DNA from: Rhyacophila brunnea
Lineage: Eukaryota; Arthropoda; Insecta; Trichoptera; Rhyacophilidae
Length of the DNA stretch: 64,000 nucleotides
Assembly: GCA_022495005.1 (NCBI GenBank)
Contig: JAGYXB010000653.1
Location: 434,001 to 498,000, forward strand
Direction: 5' to 3'
Part shown: piece by piece, positions 36,190 to 47,871 of the stretch
Position numbering within the stretch: the first letter of the stretch is position 1
Layout: each line of letters begins with the position of its first letter
The notes under the pieces: model-generated
Told to the model about the DNA's origin: nothing
The model's database searches: none
What the model saw: the letters and a program-made list of their open reading frames with translations, nothing else
Program-made: the position numbers and the translations under genes

Positions 36190-39100
36190 TTTCAGTCAGG
36201 CATATCCAACTTCAAGTAAGCAGTACCTAACTATAAAAACTGGAAGTAATTCACCACACTCTATCATTGTCGTTCTTTAACTAAAACAAACGTTTAATAT
36301 TTAGCTGAGAATACTAAGGTGTCACAAATTAAACAAAAACAATGTATTGTCATTGTTTAATTATTTATAGTTTGGTTTTAGGCACCACCGCATCCACTGT
36401 TAAACTATCCTTCTACTGTACAAAGAACCTGTAAAACGCTAGAAGGAAACTACGCCTTAGTTTAAAGCGCGGTAATTCACATATTTTATTTCTCTCTCTC
36501 CTGAGCAGGCTTTGAGTGATGCAATACGAATCAAGAGATACGACGAGGTCACGCGAGTTTCCTCGTGGTTTAGTTGAGTTGAGTTTACTTTCAAGTAAAT
36601 TGGTTAAGGAAATAAAAAAAAAATGGTTAACGTTCCCTCTTCAAAATCTCAATGAAATCATATTATATTATTGAAACCGAATATACGCGCTTTTTACATT
36701 TTTACGACTCAATTTCAAGTGCAATCGGCCAAAATGCATCCTATAATCGATGTGTTAGACATATTTGATATATTTGAAAGTAAAAAGTAGGTTAAAAACA
36801 TAGTTATTATATTTAGTGTATTTTTTACATTCATTATTAGTAATTATGATTCACATTTCCTAACAATTGGCATAATATAGTTATCTAGAATCTTCACTAA
36901 GGTATAACAGTTTTAAAAGTTTTGTTACCTTCCTTGCTTAACCTGACCACTTCCAAGCTGGAAGACCGCAACCTTTGCAAAGTTTCAAACTAGCGTGTGT
37001 GCATATTCATAAGGCAAACTATGAACATGTCACATTTAAGAAGTAACAAGTGTACTAAGTCTTATTCTCGAAAGGACTTCCAAAAAGGCCATATTTTCAA
37101 AGCATCTTAATTCGCTGTCATTATGCAACGTCACAGTAGAAAATGTAAGACGAAAGTTTTCGCCACTTTGCTGAGATGTTAAGTAAACAGTCACCAGACG
37201 AAGCTTTTGCATGTGGCACAGGGTGTCTGAGACATAATTAAATGGTACTCACAAACTAAATTCGCTCGTACCACACCCGATTAAGACCGAGTCGATATAC
37301 ACATACAATGTAATATGACGCATCTGCATTTTGTTTTAGTCTGGGTCTCAAGAAACTATTCAAGACTAAGGTTACCACTTACGATTTTATCATTTTTTTT
37401 AAATAGCTCATGGAATAAATAAAATATCATAAGAAACAGAAAGAAAAAGAATCGATTCCACTTGAAGATGAGATCGTCTCGGTTGCCGTATAACGGAATA
37501 TTGTTTTAATGCAATACAATTGGCGTCTTTTAATGTACTATTCTGGTATGAATGGTATTCAGTGGCCTTCCAGAATGTCGAAATCCATTGGCTTGATGAA
37601 AACGCAAGCTAAGTTAAAATTCTCTCGACGTGGATGAATCATGTAAAACGTTTACTCTTCATTTTCAGCGTGATGAGAGGCTGCACGGCCCGCTTTTCTC
37701 CTCGTCACTTCTAAGTTATTCCACCGCACGCCCAGTTTCCACCTCAAATATCTATCAACGAAGCTCAGTATATGGTTCCTTTGAGCGTTCGTAAAGTGAT
37801 ATGAATGTAAGCGTCGAATAGTGAGCATTTGGTTTTAATCGGGTAAAATCCTAGTACTTGACTTTATATTATTATTATATCAGAAACGAATGATATCTAT
37901 AGTTAGCATGTAAGCTAGTAACTCTGAGCTTTGGAGAAATTTCCAACCCATTTTCCCAACATATTATTACATAGGTAATAACATTGGGAAAATGGCTTGC
38001 AAGTGTTTCCTTCATTCTATGAAAGCCTATAAAATGTTCCAGTTGCCCATATAATTTGACTGTGGTATAAAATTATTCAGAATTGACTAAAGTCTGTATT
38101 ATACATCCTGTATGTGGTTTGAAAGTAGTGACTATAAGACAGTAAAAGCGCCAACGCAAAGATTTCTATTCAGAGGCTTTTATGAAGGGCAGCCCGTAGA
38201 AAGGCTTTAACAAGTAAACGGAAGTTGTTTGACCTGTGATATATTGTGGTCATAAATTTATGATATAATCCAAAGGAAAAATATTACGATTTTTTTGCTT
38301 TAGGTAGGTACTTACCCACAATTAATAGCTATAACACTTTATAGGCATTCCAGAATGTTTTTAGTAAGGTTGAATTGGTAATTACAGTAAAATATAACAT
38401 TTTCTGCATTGGCAGCATTGATGATAAATTTAAAAAAAAAATGTTCAACAAGGTGTCAACAGCAGTTGACACCTTGCTTTGGTTTCTTAAATACCTACTT
38501 AACTGACATAAGTTCACTTAATTATCCCCCTACGGGTACTGTGAGTAAGCGTCAATTTAGTTTAAGTTTGTTTCAATATTTGTAGGTTACGTGATGGAGA
38601 GGAATCTGGCCAAGTTCCAAGAAGGCAGGTTAAGCAGTAGTAACCTGGCCGTGTGATTTTCGTACGGGTCATCATTCTTACCTGGGCGAATCACTCATCT
38701 TTTTTCATTCAGTCGAGTATACTGTATGTGTCCTGATCGTAAAAGAAAATAAAAAAGTAGATATTTATCTATATGCAATGAAGAAATGGGCTGATGGCCC
38801 GATCGACAGCGGTTGGATGTAGACGCACGTTCCCTTATCCATACCTTACCTCACCACTCCATCGCAGCTATTTGACCACTTTATTATTCGTAATGAATAA
38901 TTGTTGTAAGTTAATGAACTTACAGATTTGCACGTGAACTTAAAGAAGAAATAAGGATTTTCGATAAGATTTTTCTTATAACTTGAGAACGTTGCAACGA
39001 AACCTAATTAAACACTGAACAGCAAAGTAGTCAAAGTTTTGCAGATTTATTAACATTATTCTAACGGTTTTAAAGTCATACTCATAACGAAACAAATAGA

Positions 39101-40332
39101 CAGAACAAAGAGACACAAAAAGTGTGCTTATACGCTGGTCAAAAAGCAAGTATTTCGAAATTATCTTTGTTATTAGGATAGAAAATTTAAAATATTATTT
39201 ACGGAGACATAATTTTATTTTGCAAGATAGTCTATAATTTTTTACATTGCATTTAATCGTGAATACGTTCAAGTATATCGGTAAAGCTGTCATTAAATAT
39301 AATAGCCTGCACAAAATATATTATCGATGTATTATATTATAACATTATGTTAGACTATAATCATTGATTGCCCGTTGAAAACTGCTGTAATAAACTAAAA
39401 TATTATGACATTTTCATTAAATTATGACACTAACTGTGGAATAATGATAAAGACCATGCTGTCACAACGATATTAAATTTATCGGCGTAATCTGTCATTA
39501 TATTGTTGAAAGCCTGAACTACTTTCTGAATGATGTAAACTTCATCAGATGATATGATTAATAAGATAATTTCATGCATATTTTATAGTATATATTAAAT
39601 TGAAATAATAAAATAATTATATTATCTAACTATTCACTATACTGATCCAATGAATGTGTTTCAATACAATTTACATAGTATTAACATCAATAAGCAATCT
39701 ATCTATAAGGAGAAGAATTATTATGATCATGCAAAGATGCAACCTAAACAAAAATTACGTCAAAGTAAGTAGGTACCCAATTTATTGAACGAAGCAGAGT
39801 CGATTTGATGCTTCACGTCCCGTAGCGAAAAAGTTCAAGTCGGAAGCGGTCAGGCAATGGAGAACATACTTGCCCACTTTTGGTAATTTTTCTACCTGAT
39901 GAGATAAGTCATTCTTCACCCAGGCTAGCGAGAATCCGATTCAAAATGTAACTTCCTCGAGCTTGTTTTGTTGGGGGAAAATGGTGTGTTGTAATCTCGA
40001 GCCCCTTTCAATAAGTTCAAAATGAATTCCACAACCGTGTTTATTTATTATATAACATAATATGCTTTGTTTTATGTGTAAATTAGTATCGAAACAAATG
40101 AGTTTTGTCGGATTCGACCGAAAATAAAATACGCATTATCAATTACCAACCACTCCTCTTCGAATTGAAATAAATTTTCAATCATCTGCTCTTCACCGTA
40201 AAGCACCATCATACATCCGAGTTGACAGTGTATCAATAATTATAAACATTATGGCGTAAACACTCCTCTTAAGAAAAGATTCTACAATATTTATATCTCT
40301 TTTCTTTCTTTATGACAAGTGTAACTTATTTA
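36190..40332. other. Non-coding stretch, few repeat signatures
   Basis: Two compact hairpins are present. CCATTTTCCCAA/TTGGGAAAATGG lies at about 37949-37996. A perfect 12-bp stem with a 4-nt loop lies at 38449-38476. Otherwise I recognise no element, exon or RNA. Around 37.4-37.8 kb it is less AT-rich than the window average, which may mark single-copy DNA. Confidence 0.4.
38449..38476. other. Perfect hairpin, 12-bp stem and 4-nt loop
   Basis: CAAGGTGTCAAC, AGCA, GTTGACACCTTG. There is no T-run after it and no neighbouring gene. It could be a small regulatory structure, a residual foldback element, or chance. Confidence 0.6.
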
Positions 40333-40340
40333 GTTAACTG

Positions 40341-40948
40341 TGGGATTGTAACAAAGCATGCCTTAAAACATACAAAACAGAAGTACCTACTTATAAGTAA
40401 AATATATCTATTTAAATCTCTTTTAAGCATTATTTTATAGCAAAAAACTTACTGACATTTAGTATGTTGACCTTTAAAAATACGCATTGATCACAGTATT
40501 TTAGAACTGATGATTTTTACAGGTACTTTGAATATATTAAAAATGTTAACTAAACCCTCAAAAACCAAGTTCATCAGGTGCAAATAAAACCGGCTCCAGG
40601 ATAAGTTTTATAAATTCAACGCTTTTACAGTCATTATAATAATTATAGAATAATTGAAAACATTTGTGAACGGATGTTTTCTATTTCATTTTATAAATAT
40701 TTTGGGTAGATTTTATTTTATTATATCATATTTGGATTTTGGTCAATATATTTGCGTTTTAGCAGCACTTAGCTTATACACTCAATTTGATAAGCAATGC
40801 GGAAGTAATGAAGAAATAACATTAAATTCATTTTCAAAAAACGTAAACGAGTCTTCTGTCTTAATACTGATAATTCCGGTAATTTGGATTTTTAAAACCG
40901 GTATTTCGGTATTGGTGAAATACTGGAATACCGGTATTTCAATCCCTA
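40341..40948. mobile_element. 608-bp non-autonomous hAT element with perfect 8-bp TSD
   Basis: The right end GGAATACCGGTATTTCAATCCCTA matches the family end of 26858-27797. The left end TGGGATTGTAAC is a degraded form of TAGGGATTGCAAT. The flanks are GTTAACTG on both sides (40333-40340 and 40949-40956), an exact 8-bp duplication. ACCGGTATTTCGGTATT repeats lie inside the right end. No transposase motif is seen; the 99-codon frame 40654-40953 runs through the element and has no known domain. Confidence 0.88.
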
Positions 40949-40956
40949 GTTAACTG

Positions 40957-42234
40957 TCCAAATTCTAAAAAATGCATCAATGGCTTTTAAACGTTATATT
41001 TTGTGGTAAAAAAAAATATTGTTTTCTAATATTATAGATTACTTATTTCATAATATGTATGTAAAAGTTGTTTCCATAAATGAATAAACTCTCTATCTAT
41101 GCGATAAATTTTCTAGTTACAAATACAACTTTACACTAATCAAGTTACCTATGTAATAAAAACAAAATTTTCATTCGAAAATTATTCAAAAACATTGGTT
41201 CAAGTTGATATTTGTTTTCTATGGCCATATAGAAGCAATGATGAGTTAAAATATTATCTTTATGCCTGAAATTTATGTGTTTTTGCATGTAAAATTGTGT
41301 CATAAAGATAATGGCAGCAACTGATGATTCTTAAATCAAGCGGGACCCTGTGGAAAATACGAGAGGGGGTGATTTTTAATATTCAGAGAGGTTTTTTTAT
41401 CGTACAACAGGAGTTGCGGAAATCACATTAAAAATTTTAAACATATTTTATAGCGTGTATGTATACTAAGTATAGATAAAAAATAAAAACAAAATTCTTT
41501 TATATCAATCGTTGCTGAAATTATGTTATTTTTATTTAACATGTTTTTATGAAAAAACACTTATCTATGATTTTTATATCATTGTGTAATCATTTTTTTA
41601 GATGAAACTTACTTACTAAAGAAATTTGGTGATCGGTAACTTGATAAAGAATAACAACAGTCATCCGGACTGTAAATGGTATACCTAAGTTCCAACAAGG
41701 TCCAACATTTTTTTTTCAAAATTTAACACGAAATGACTATTTTGGAATATGTATATTATGTGTACTTTGTTAGTTACACAATATCAGTCTCATTTAGTAC
41801 CTAAATCGAAAATGACAATTTCATAATATTTCTGTGGTTTCAGGGTAAAACTGCTTAAGTAAGTTTTGTTGCGGCTGAGATAATCGGTTTTGAAATATAT
41901 CACAGTTTTCAAATACTCTTGCTTAGAAGTTAATTAGTGTATATTTTGTTTTACATTATTTATGTATAATTAAAGTTTTTGATATTGTGTGAGTATCAAT
42001 GTTTAGAGTTCAAAATTATTTTCTCAATTTAAGCTTTTTCTAAAAATTAAAATATCTATTTATTTTACTTACATGAGACAAAATCTATGATACACAAAAA
42101 GAGCACAATTCTTTACACACATTGGAATTAAAATTTTAATTTCGTAGGTACCTATATAAGGCGACTTAAGAACTTTTACCCTCCATTCACAGATTTCATT
42201 CGGTAATAATATATAAACAGAAGTCGTAGGTATA
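40957..42234. other. AT-rich non-coding stretch, nothing recognised
   Basis: No gene-like frame, RNA or element ends were recognised. Confidence 0.4.
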
Positions 42235-42340
42235 TTTACATATGATTCGGAACATATTTTTAAATGATAAGACTCAAACCCCGCATCCATTGGATTTAGG
42301 TCATTGAGTATTACCAATTTAGCCACCTGTGCCATACCTA
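42235..42340 (-). repeat. tRNA-headed SINE fragment, family A-like
   Basis: On the minus strand box A-like CAGGTGGCTAAATTGGTAAT (42312-42330 region) precedes box B-like GCGGGGTTTGAGTC (42271-42284). The body beyond box B is short and poorly conserved. The apparent ORF starting MAQVAKLVILN is a translation of the tRNA-like head, not a gene. Confidence 0.55.
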
Positions 42341-43277
42341 ATAATGACGAAACTGGTTTTGGTTCTACAGTTGTTGATTAATTTTCATTAAAGCATATTC
42401 TCCGAAATCCGGTGGATGTGGGTTTGAGTACAGTCCAGCACCAATAAAGAATGCTACATTATTAAATCTCGTACTTTTAATTAAAAAAAGTTTTTTGTTT
42501 TTAGTAAACTGCATACAATATTAACATGTATAAAGCTTGAAAGGTAGGTATGTTATGGGCTGTGAATTGTCATATATTATGTAGAAGCAAAATTTTATAC
42601 AATATTGCAGTGACTTTGATCATTTTTTTGTTGAGTTTATAAAAATAATTATTTTAAATACTTGGTGGACAGCAATCTTCTTCTCCTTATATGGCCACAA
42701 GATACGAGTTTTTCATTGTTAAAAATAATCGAATAATGATGCAACGTATCACGAAGCATGTTCATGTCCATTATACGAGGACAATAATACCGCGAAGTAA
42801 TGTTTTCAACGATACCTATCGCCGTATAATCACGAGTATGGCGTCTGAAGCACACCTTCGATAACATCGCCTAGAAGAGCGATTCGCTTTGTAGAATAAC
42901 AATGGTTTATCTCGACAATACAGCGGAATAAAGCTTCAATTAGCGAGATTACTTAAAGCGTGGAATAGAATAGAGATGATCAAAATTACTACGCTTCACG
43001 ATGTAACTCTATACCTGTCACGTTAGACTTGTAAAGTACATACATGACGCTTATTTATACATATACGTGTGGTATTACAATAAATTGTGTAGTAATCTGT
43101 AAAAGAAACAAATTTTTATGGATTAAATTCTTATTAATAAGTGTTATTACTGAACCCAGCCACATATTTTTACGACTACAACAGGTCAAGAGGACACAAA
43201 TAACAGCAGTGGTACAAATTAAAAAAAAACACATTGGCTTTAAAACTACAAATTACAATTATTATGCAATATAATAT
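42341..43277. other. AT-rich non-coding stretch, nothing recognised
   Basis: The minus-strand frame 42649-42867 contains no recognised motif. Confidence 0.35.
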
Positions 43278-43716
43278 CAGTGGCGAAGAGTATAGGAAGG
43301 ATTACAAGACCGGTTTTCAAAATATCTATAATAATCGATACTGAAATACCGATAGTTTCGGTACGAAGAAAGCAGATGTGTTACAATAAGTTGTACCTAT
43401 CTAAAAATTGTAAAATTCGACGAAAGTGAAATTATCACAAAAACATTCAACATTATATTTATTATGGGAAAACTCTTTCTTGGCTTTGGTTTTAGAGGTT
43501 TAAGAGAATAAAGTTTGCAAGAATTACTCGTAAAACGAGGTTGCAAGATTTCCATTTCTGGGTGGAATTTTCTTTCATTGTTGGTGGAAAGGTTGGCGTA
43601 TTGATAGCTAGTTTCAATATGAAATACCAGTATTAACATTTTCATTTGGTATTGCAATCAGTAAAGGAAATGTATGGGAATCTGACAACTAGTGCACACT
43701 TTGTTAGTCATACTTA
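43278..43716. mobile_element. hAT-like copy nested in a CAGTGGCGAAG repeat
   Basis: The interior (about 43295-43675) has degraded family ends: GGATTACAAGACCGG at the left, and GGTATTGCAATCAGTA at the right. It also has CGATACTGAAATACCGAT and GAAATACCAGTATT, as in the hAT elements at 26.9 and 40.3 kb. It is flanked by CAGTGGCGAAGAGT on the left and AGTGCACACTTTGTTAGTCATAC on the right. Those two blocks are contiguous at 63874-63938, which represents the empty site. No clean 8-bp duplication is preserved. Confidence 0.6.
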
Positions 43717-43739
43717 TATTTTGTTTTTATTGAACTTAG

Positions 43740-43840
43740 AACCTACTCGAAAATATCTTTGAAAACAATATGACGCCTGGCGGGACTTGAACCTGCATAC
43801 AGTGGATTCGCCAATGTGTTTTACCAATTGAGGGTTGAAT
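43740..43840 (-). repeat. tRNA-headed SINE, family A copy
   Basis: The minus strand shows box A-like ACCCTCAATTGGTAAAA (43819-43835) and box B-like GCAGGTTCAAGTCCCG (43781-43796), then CCAGGCGTCA, as in the family consensus GGGCGTCGT. The box B is almost canonical, so this is one of the better-preserved heads. The body toward lower coordinates includes TTTTCGAGTAGG. Confidence 0.65.
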
Positions 43841-44094
43841 TGAATTTAAAAAACTAACCAATACCATCTGCAATTTTTATTCTAAGTTCAATGAACCTCA
43901 TAATGTGACCTCAACTGGAGTCGAATTTGGAACCCCTCGGAGTGCCGGTGCCTTGCGCATTACTACGAAAGGCTATTATAACAATGTATAATAGTAATTA
44001 TGTACTTATCAACTCGTAAAACATTAATTTATTTTTGTATACAATTTAAACATATAAATAACTATTTATATTATATTTACGAGTACTTCCGTAG

Positions 44095-44430
44095 TTATCA
44101 TCGTCAAGCAAGGTCAATCTACTGCTGAATTAAAGCCTCCCCTAGCTCCTACCAGTTCTCTCGGACGCTAGTGTGTGCTTCCACCTACATCAATCGAACT
44201 TGATTGTTCGACGAGCTTTGGTAGCCCCTTGGACACTAGCAGGTGAGTGAATTTAATCAACATTGTTGTCCACTCTCAAGCAACATATCTGCCCCATTGC
44301 TATTTCAACAGGTCGGTAACTTCTATCACATCGTGTCCTCTTGTTTTCCTGTCTATCGATTAATTTCATTTGTGGCCTTTCCGTGGTATGCCTAACGTGC
44401 ACCTCACCATATTACGTTGAGCTAAGTACT
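44095..44430 (-). pseudogene. LINE ORF2 C-terminal remnant
   Basis: Several disjoint minus-strand frames resemble the end of insect LINE ORF2: KATNEINR, RTRCDRSYRPVEIAMGQICC (compare RTRVTDI..R...WQWAGHIAR) and a final LGEALIQQ followed by IDLA. Multiple stops and frameshifts are present. The order is right for the end of ORF2 running toward lower coordinates. It lies directly beside the left end of the 2.59-kb transposon. Confidence 0.6.
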
Positions 44431-45634
44431 TTAATTTCACTTACATTACATATACACATTTTAAAATCGAGGGTATACTGACAGAAAGCATTAAGTCATT
44501 AAAACAAGTTCTGAGATAATCGCATTAATAGCTTAATTTTTTTTTCAAAGCTTTCTCCCACGTAGAATGTTTTATGTTTTATATATTTTTTTTCTACATT
44601 ATAAAGAATAACCTTTTTGGCATACAAAACATAAGATTTGATGTTGATAAGTTGTATGGATATTTTTTTAAAAATGTAAATGTAAGTGACCGCTGACATA
44701 ATGCATTCTGTCAGTAACTATTTGCTAACTTTGACATATTATTAGATAAATGACAATGCATTATTGTTATATTTATTTATGTTAATGATTAGATTGGTAC
44801 ATAATAATACAAATAAAAATAATATTTTTAGTGAAAATAACATTATTTATTTCAAATTAGAGAAATATAGAAAAAATACAATGAAAATAATAATAAATCA
44901 CAATAATTTTTAAACAGATTTTTTTTAGAATTAAATTATTTACCGTAAACTACAATAACATTTCTCTGAAGGGTATGCAGATTGGATAGTATGCTACATA
45001 TTACGACTAGCCTTAATTCTGATTGACATTCTTTGCACCTTGCACTTGCACATTGCACTTATTTATGAAAACAATTAGATTAGTATCAGTATTAATATTA
45101 AAAAAAAGAATGTTCATTATTATTTGTCGTTTTTGGCATCGGAATCATTTATATCGGGCTCCGGAAGTAAGTCTGGATGGCTGTTATTCTCGGCAGATAA
45201 TTGTTGAAACCACCAATGAAAAATGTCCAGTATTACACTTTTTTCACACAAATCCTTTTTTTTGCACAACTTATTTTTAATGGATTTTTATATTATAATT
45301 GTGGAATGTTTTCGATTTCTACAAAACAAATTTGGTTGATACGCGAAGCATTTCTAATTTTTAAAACGTTTATTGTTTCGTACACATCACTAAAATTATA
45401 TTTATATTGAATGGTAAATGGTTTTTCCTTTTCATATTTAAGACATTTCATTTTTAGCCAATTTACGCCAAGTTTTTATTTTTTATTAACTGATTCGACA
45501 AAAATTTGAGGTCATAAAAGTCAGTATATTTTAGCTCGCTTGCTTCGTATGGTTTCTTTTTCGAAATGAAACGAGACATTTAAAAATCATTTAGTCATTG
45601 GCACAATAAATCGACGCAAACTTTTGCCTGTTTT

Positions 45635-46189
45635 CTATGGCACTATGCATAGAATCGCATTCCATAGATTCAAGAAAAGAGCAGATACTTGCAAATTTCT
45701 ATTATGGCCTCCGCATGTATCGGAGAAGAAAGATATTTCAGTTACACTCGATGGAAGCTGCTTGAGATACCACATGAGACAACTTCCTATTTCGCAACTC
45801 CCTCGTTTTCCATTTATTTCGGTCCAAGCCAAACAAAATCCTTTATTCGGCTTTGGACCTTCGTAAATAGTTAAGTTAAACATATTTAATTTTCTTTTAT
45901 AATAGAGCAGTGAAACCTCTGTGGATAGTATATGTAACACACTCTGAAGATAGTATGTTACAGTCATGAATAAGGACTCATTATTAGACATATCCTTATC
46001 TTTTTCTTTTTCAGAATGACATTCATTTTTCCTTTTCAAATGACTCTGAAAATCCTCTTCCATTATGATGTTGTCTTCGGGGCAACTTACTTTGTATTTA
46101 TTACAAAATGTGCACTGGTCCTTTTTTGGTTTGAAAAACGATAAATTATAATTTTTGCAGAACACTCTATGATAGGTTATCTGTGTCAA
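45635..46189 (-). pseudogene. Transposon-encoded protein with SDTCGGHNRN motif
   Basis: This is a 184-residue open frame without an ATG; a stop lies just upstream, and an intron acceptor (AAAG|ACTATTG) is possible there. Visible features in order: KPKKDQCTFCNKY with a C-x2-C pair (residues 20-32); an acidic-basic linker HLKRKNECHSEKEKDKDM; TEINGKRGSCEIGSCLMWYL (about 118-138); and FFSDTCGGHNRN (154-165). This order is that of a large group of arthropod 'uncharacterized' proteins carrying the DUF7869-type domain, which are multicopy and transposon-like. The aspartate of SDTC and the conserved Glu/Asp near KRGSCEIG are candidates for RNase H-like catalytic residues (inference). The C-terminus is truncated after LCIVP. 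Confidence 0.7.
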
Positions 46190-46509
46190 TAGTCTTTACA
46201 CAGGCTATACATTTTGCAAATTGTTAATTTACTGTCTAAATATTACCTTATATATATATGTCCTTTCTCGTGTAGTGACTCCATAAACGGGAAGGATTCT
46301 ATATGAGACTTTATATGGATTAAATTCTCATTGCTTGTTTTGTGAATAGGGGGATGTTTACCTCTACGATCGTGTAACGTAAACTGTACTTCCACGTCTT
46401 CTTGTTCTTTAAATGCGTGAATTACTGATCTATTTGTAATGTGTAAAGTACTCTAAAAAAATATTTCAGACTCTGACTTTTTGTCCACTCTTGAAAAAGA
46501 AATAACTCT

Positions 46510-46704
46510 TTAGTTTTGTCTGGATTTCCTTTTTTCATTCCTTGGTTTTCTATCAACGGGAATTTCAATCTCAACATTTTTTAGAATGTAATCTTTTTTG
46601 CGATCATAAGAACAACTCCAACACATCTTTAATATATTATGTTTAGCTCTTTGAGACGAAGCCATTCTAATAAATTCTTCAAATGGTTCAATGTATTGTT
46701 TCAC
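46510..46704 (-). pseudogene. Possible N-terminal coding remnant of the 2.59-kb transposon
   Basis: A 64-codon minus-strand frame with basic, charged composition (RMASSQRAKHNILK ... CWSCSYDRKKDYILKN ... DRKPRNEKRKSR), on the same strand as and upstream of the main protein remnant. A CWSC pair could be part of a metal-binding knuckle. There is no ATG. The two frames are separated by about 320 bp with stops, consistent with either an intron or decay. Confidence 0.4.
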
Positions 46705-47058
46705 TAATCACTAAAGACAGATGAATTAAAATTGCAAAGGTATGGCCTATGCCCTATGGTGACATCTATTGACAAAATTTGTACTGACAGAATGCATTAT
46801 GTCACACTTAATGCATATGCCATGTTACAAGTCCTGTATTTTGTACACACAAAACGCATTATAGGTCATATAATGCTTTCTGTCAGTATAAAAAAATAAC
46901 AATATGACTTAATGCAGTTTCTATTTTCTTACCAGTATATCCTATGACTAAGTGCGTTTTACCAGAACGTAGAGCGTAAAATTCTAAGAATTTTGGCATT
47001 TAAAACAGAAAAACAGCAAAAACTCACTTAATGCGTTCTGCAAGTATACCCTCGAAAT

Positions 47059-47664
47059 AATGGTTACGTATTGAGAGGCATGCCATTAAACGCTTCCTAA
47101 GAAGCTAAAAATACACGTGGGTCTGGTCTACTAATACCTACATATATTTTTGATTACACTTTCTTAATAGGTAAATTATTATGTTAATGAAAACCATAAT
47201 CATAAAAGCATGATTATATATTATTATTATGCTTTTTTATGACAGGCGTTAACCTCAAACCACAGACTCCAGTAGAAATCTAGATCGTATAGAGGAATTT
47301 TATACCTGTGTTAATTTGATTTTTAAACGAATGAGTTAAATAAATTAAAAGCTTCAGAGGATTCATTATTTGAATCAGTCAACATTTGATGCACAATACA
47401 CAAAATATGTAGGTACAAATAACCGTAAATCATTTAAAATATAGTATACATACAATATGGTAGTGTAATAAATTAATAGAATTATTTTAATTAAAAATAA
47501 AATTGAAAAGCTTAAAAAACATACCTAGGTACCTTGTTAACTTTTATTTTTAGAAAACATCTTGCACTAACCAGTGAACTATCAATTTAATGCCTTTTTT
47601 GTAAATTTTCTCCAATAATGCTCATAGTGTTTCATGATTATCGTTATTATTGATCGTTATTTTA
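47059..47664. other. AT-rich non-coding stretch, nothing recognised
   Basis: It begins with the TSD-flanking sequence of the 2.59-kb element. Only a small imperfect hairpin around 47200-47240 stands out. Confidence 0.35.
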
Positions 47665-47871
47665 TAAATTTTTAAAATAGGGTCTGCTTAAGTCATCCGG
47701 TGTACTTCCATGTACCTATCTAATTAATATTTTTGTATGTACATATTTCTACTGTTTAATAACATACTATCTATCTCTTTTTTATGTCATGTTGTGAACG
47801 TCTTAAACTTATAATTTGTAATGTCCACAACATGTTCAAAATAAATAAATTGAATTGAATTGAATTGAATG
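47665..47871 (+). repeat. LINE/SINE-type 3' end with (TTGAA)n tail
   Basis: The segment ends in AAATAAATAAATTGAATTGAATTGAATTGAAT, i.e. four TGAAT units. Such pentanucleotide tails mark the 3' end of many insect non-LTR elements. The proximal part (TTTATAAATT..TAAAATAGGGTCT) recurs in reverse near 50600-50640, supporting a dispersed repeat. No ORF is recognisable upstream. Confidence 0.6.

Larger units (their letters stand above)
44468..47054 (-). mobile_element. 2.59-kb DNA transposon, 4-bp TSD, DUF7869-like protein (Sola-like?)
   Basis: The left end CGAGGGTATACTGACAGAAA mirrors the right end TTCTGCAAGTATACCCTCG, giving about 28 bp of inverted repeat with a few mismatches. The flanks are AAAT on both sides (44464-44467 and 47055-47058). 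The motif TTAATGC-TTCTGNCAGTA is iterated in both subterminal regions (for example near 44700, 46785-46810, 46860-46890, 46903 and 47030), which suggests transposase-binding arrays. The minus strand carries a coding remnant at 45635-46189 and possibly another at 46510-46704. A 4-bp duplication with GAGGGT-type ends is reminiscent of the Sola superfamily, but this is my inference from memory of that group. Confidence 0.85.

Noticed and set aside
42069..42335. 88-residue minus-strand frame
   Set aside because: It reads through a tRNA-like SINE head (LNDLNPMDAGFES) and is not a gene.
45023..45874. Several plus-strand frames inside the 2.59-kb transposon
   Set aside because: They are antisense to the minus-strand protein remnant that carries the conserved motifs, or lie in its AT-rich flank.
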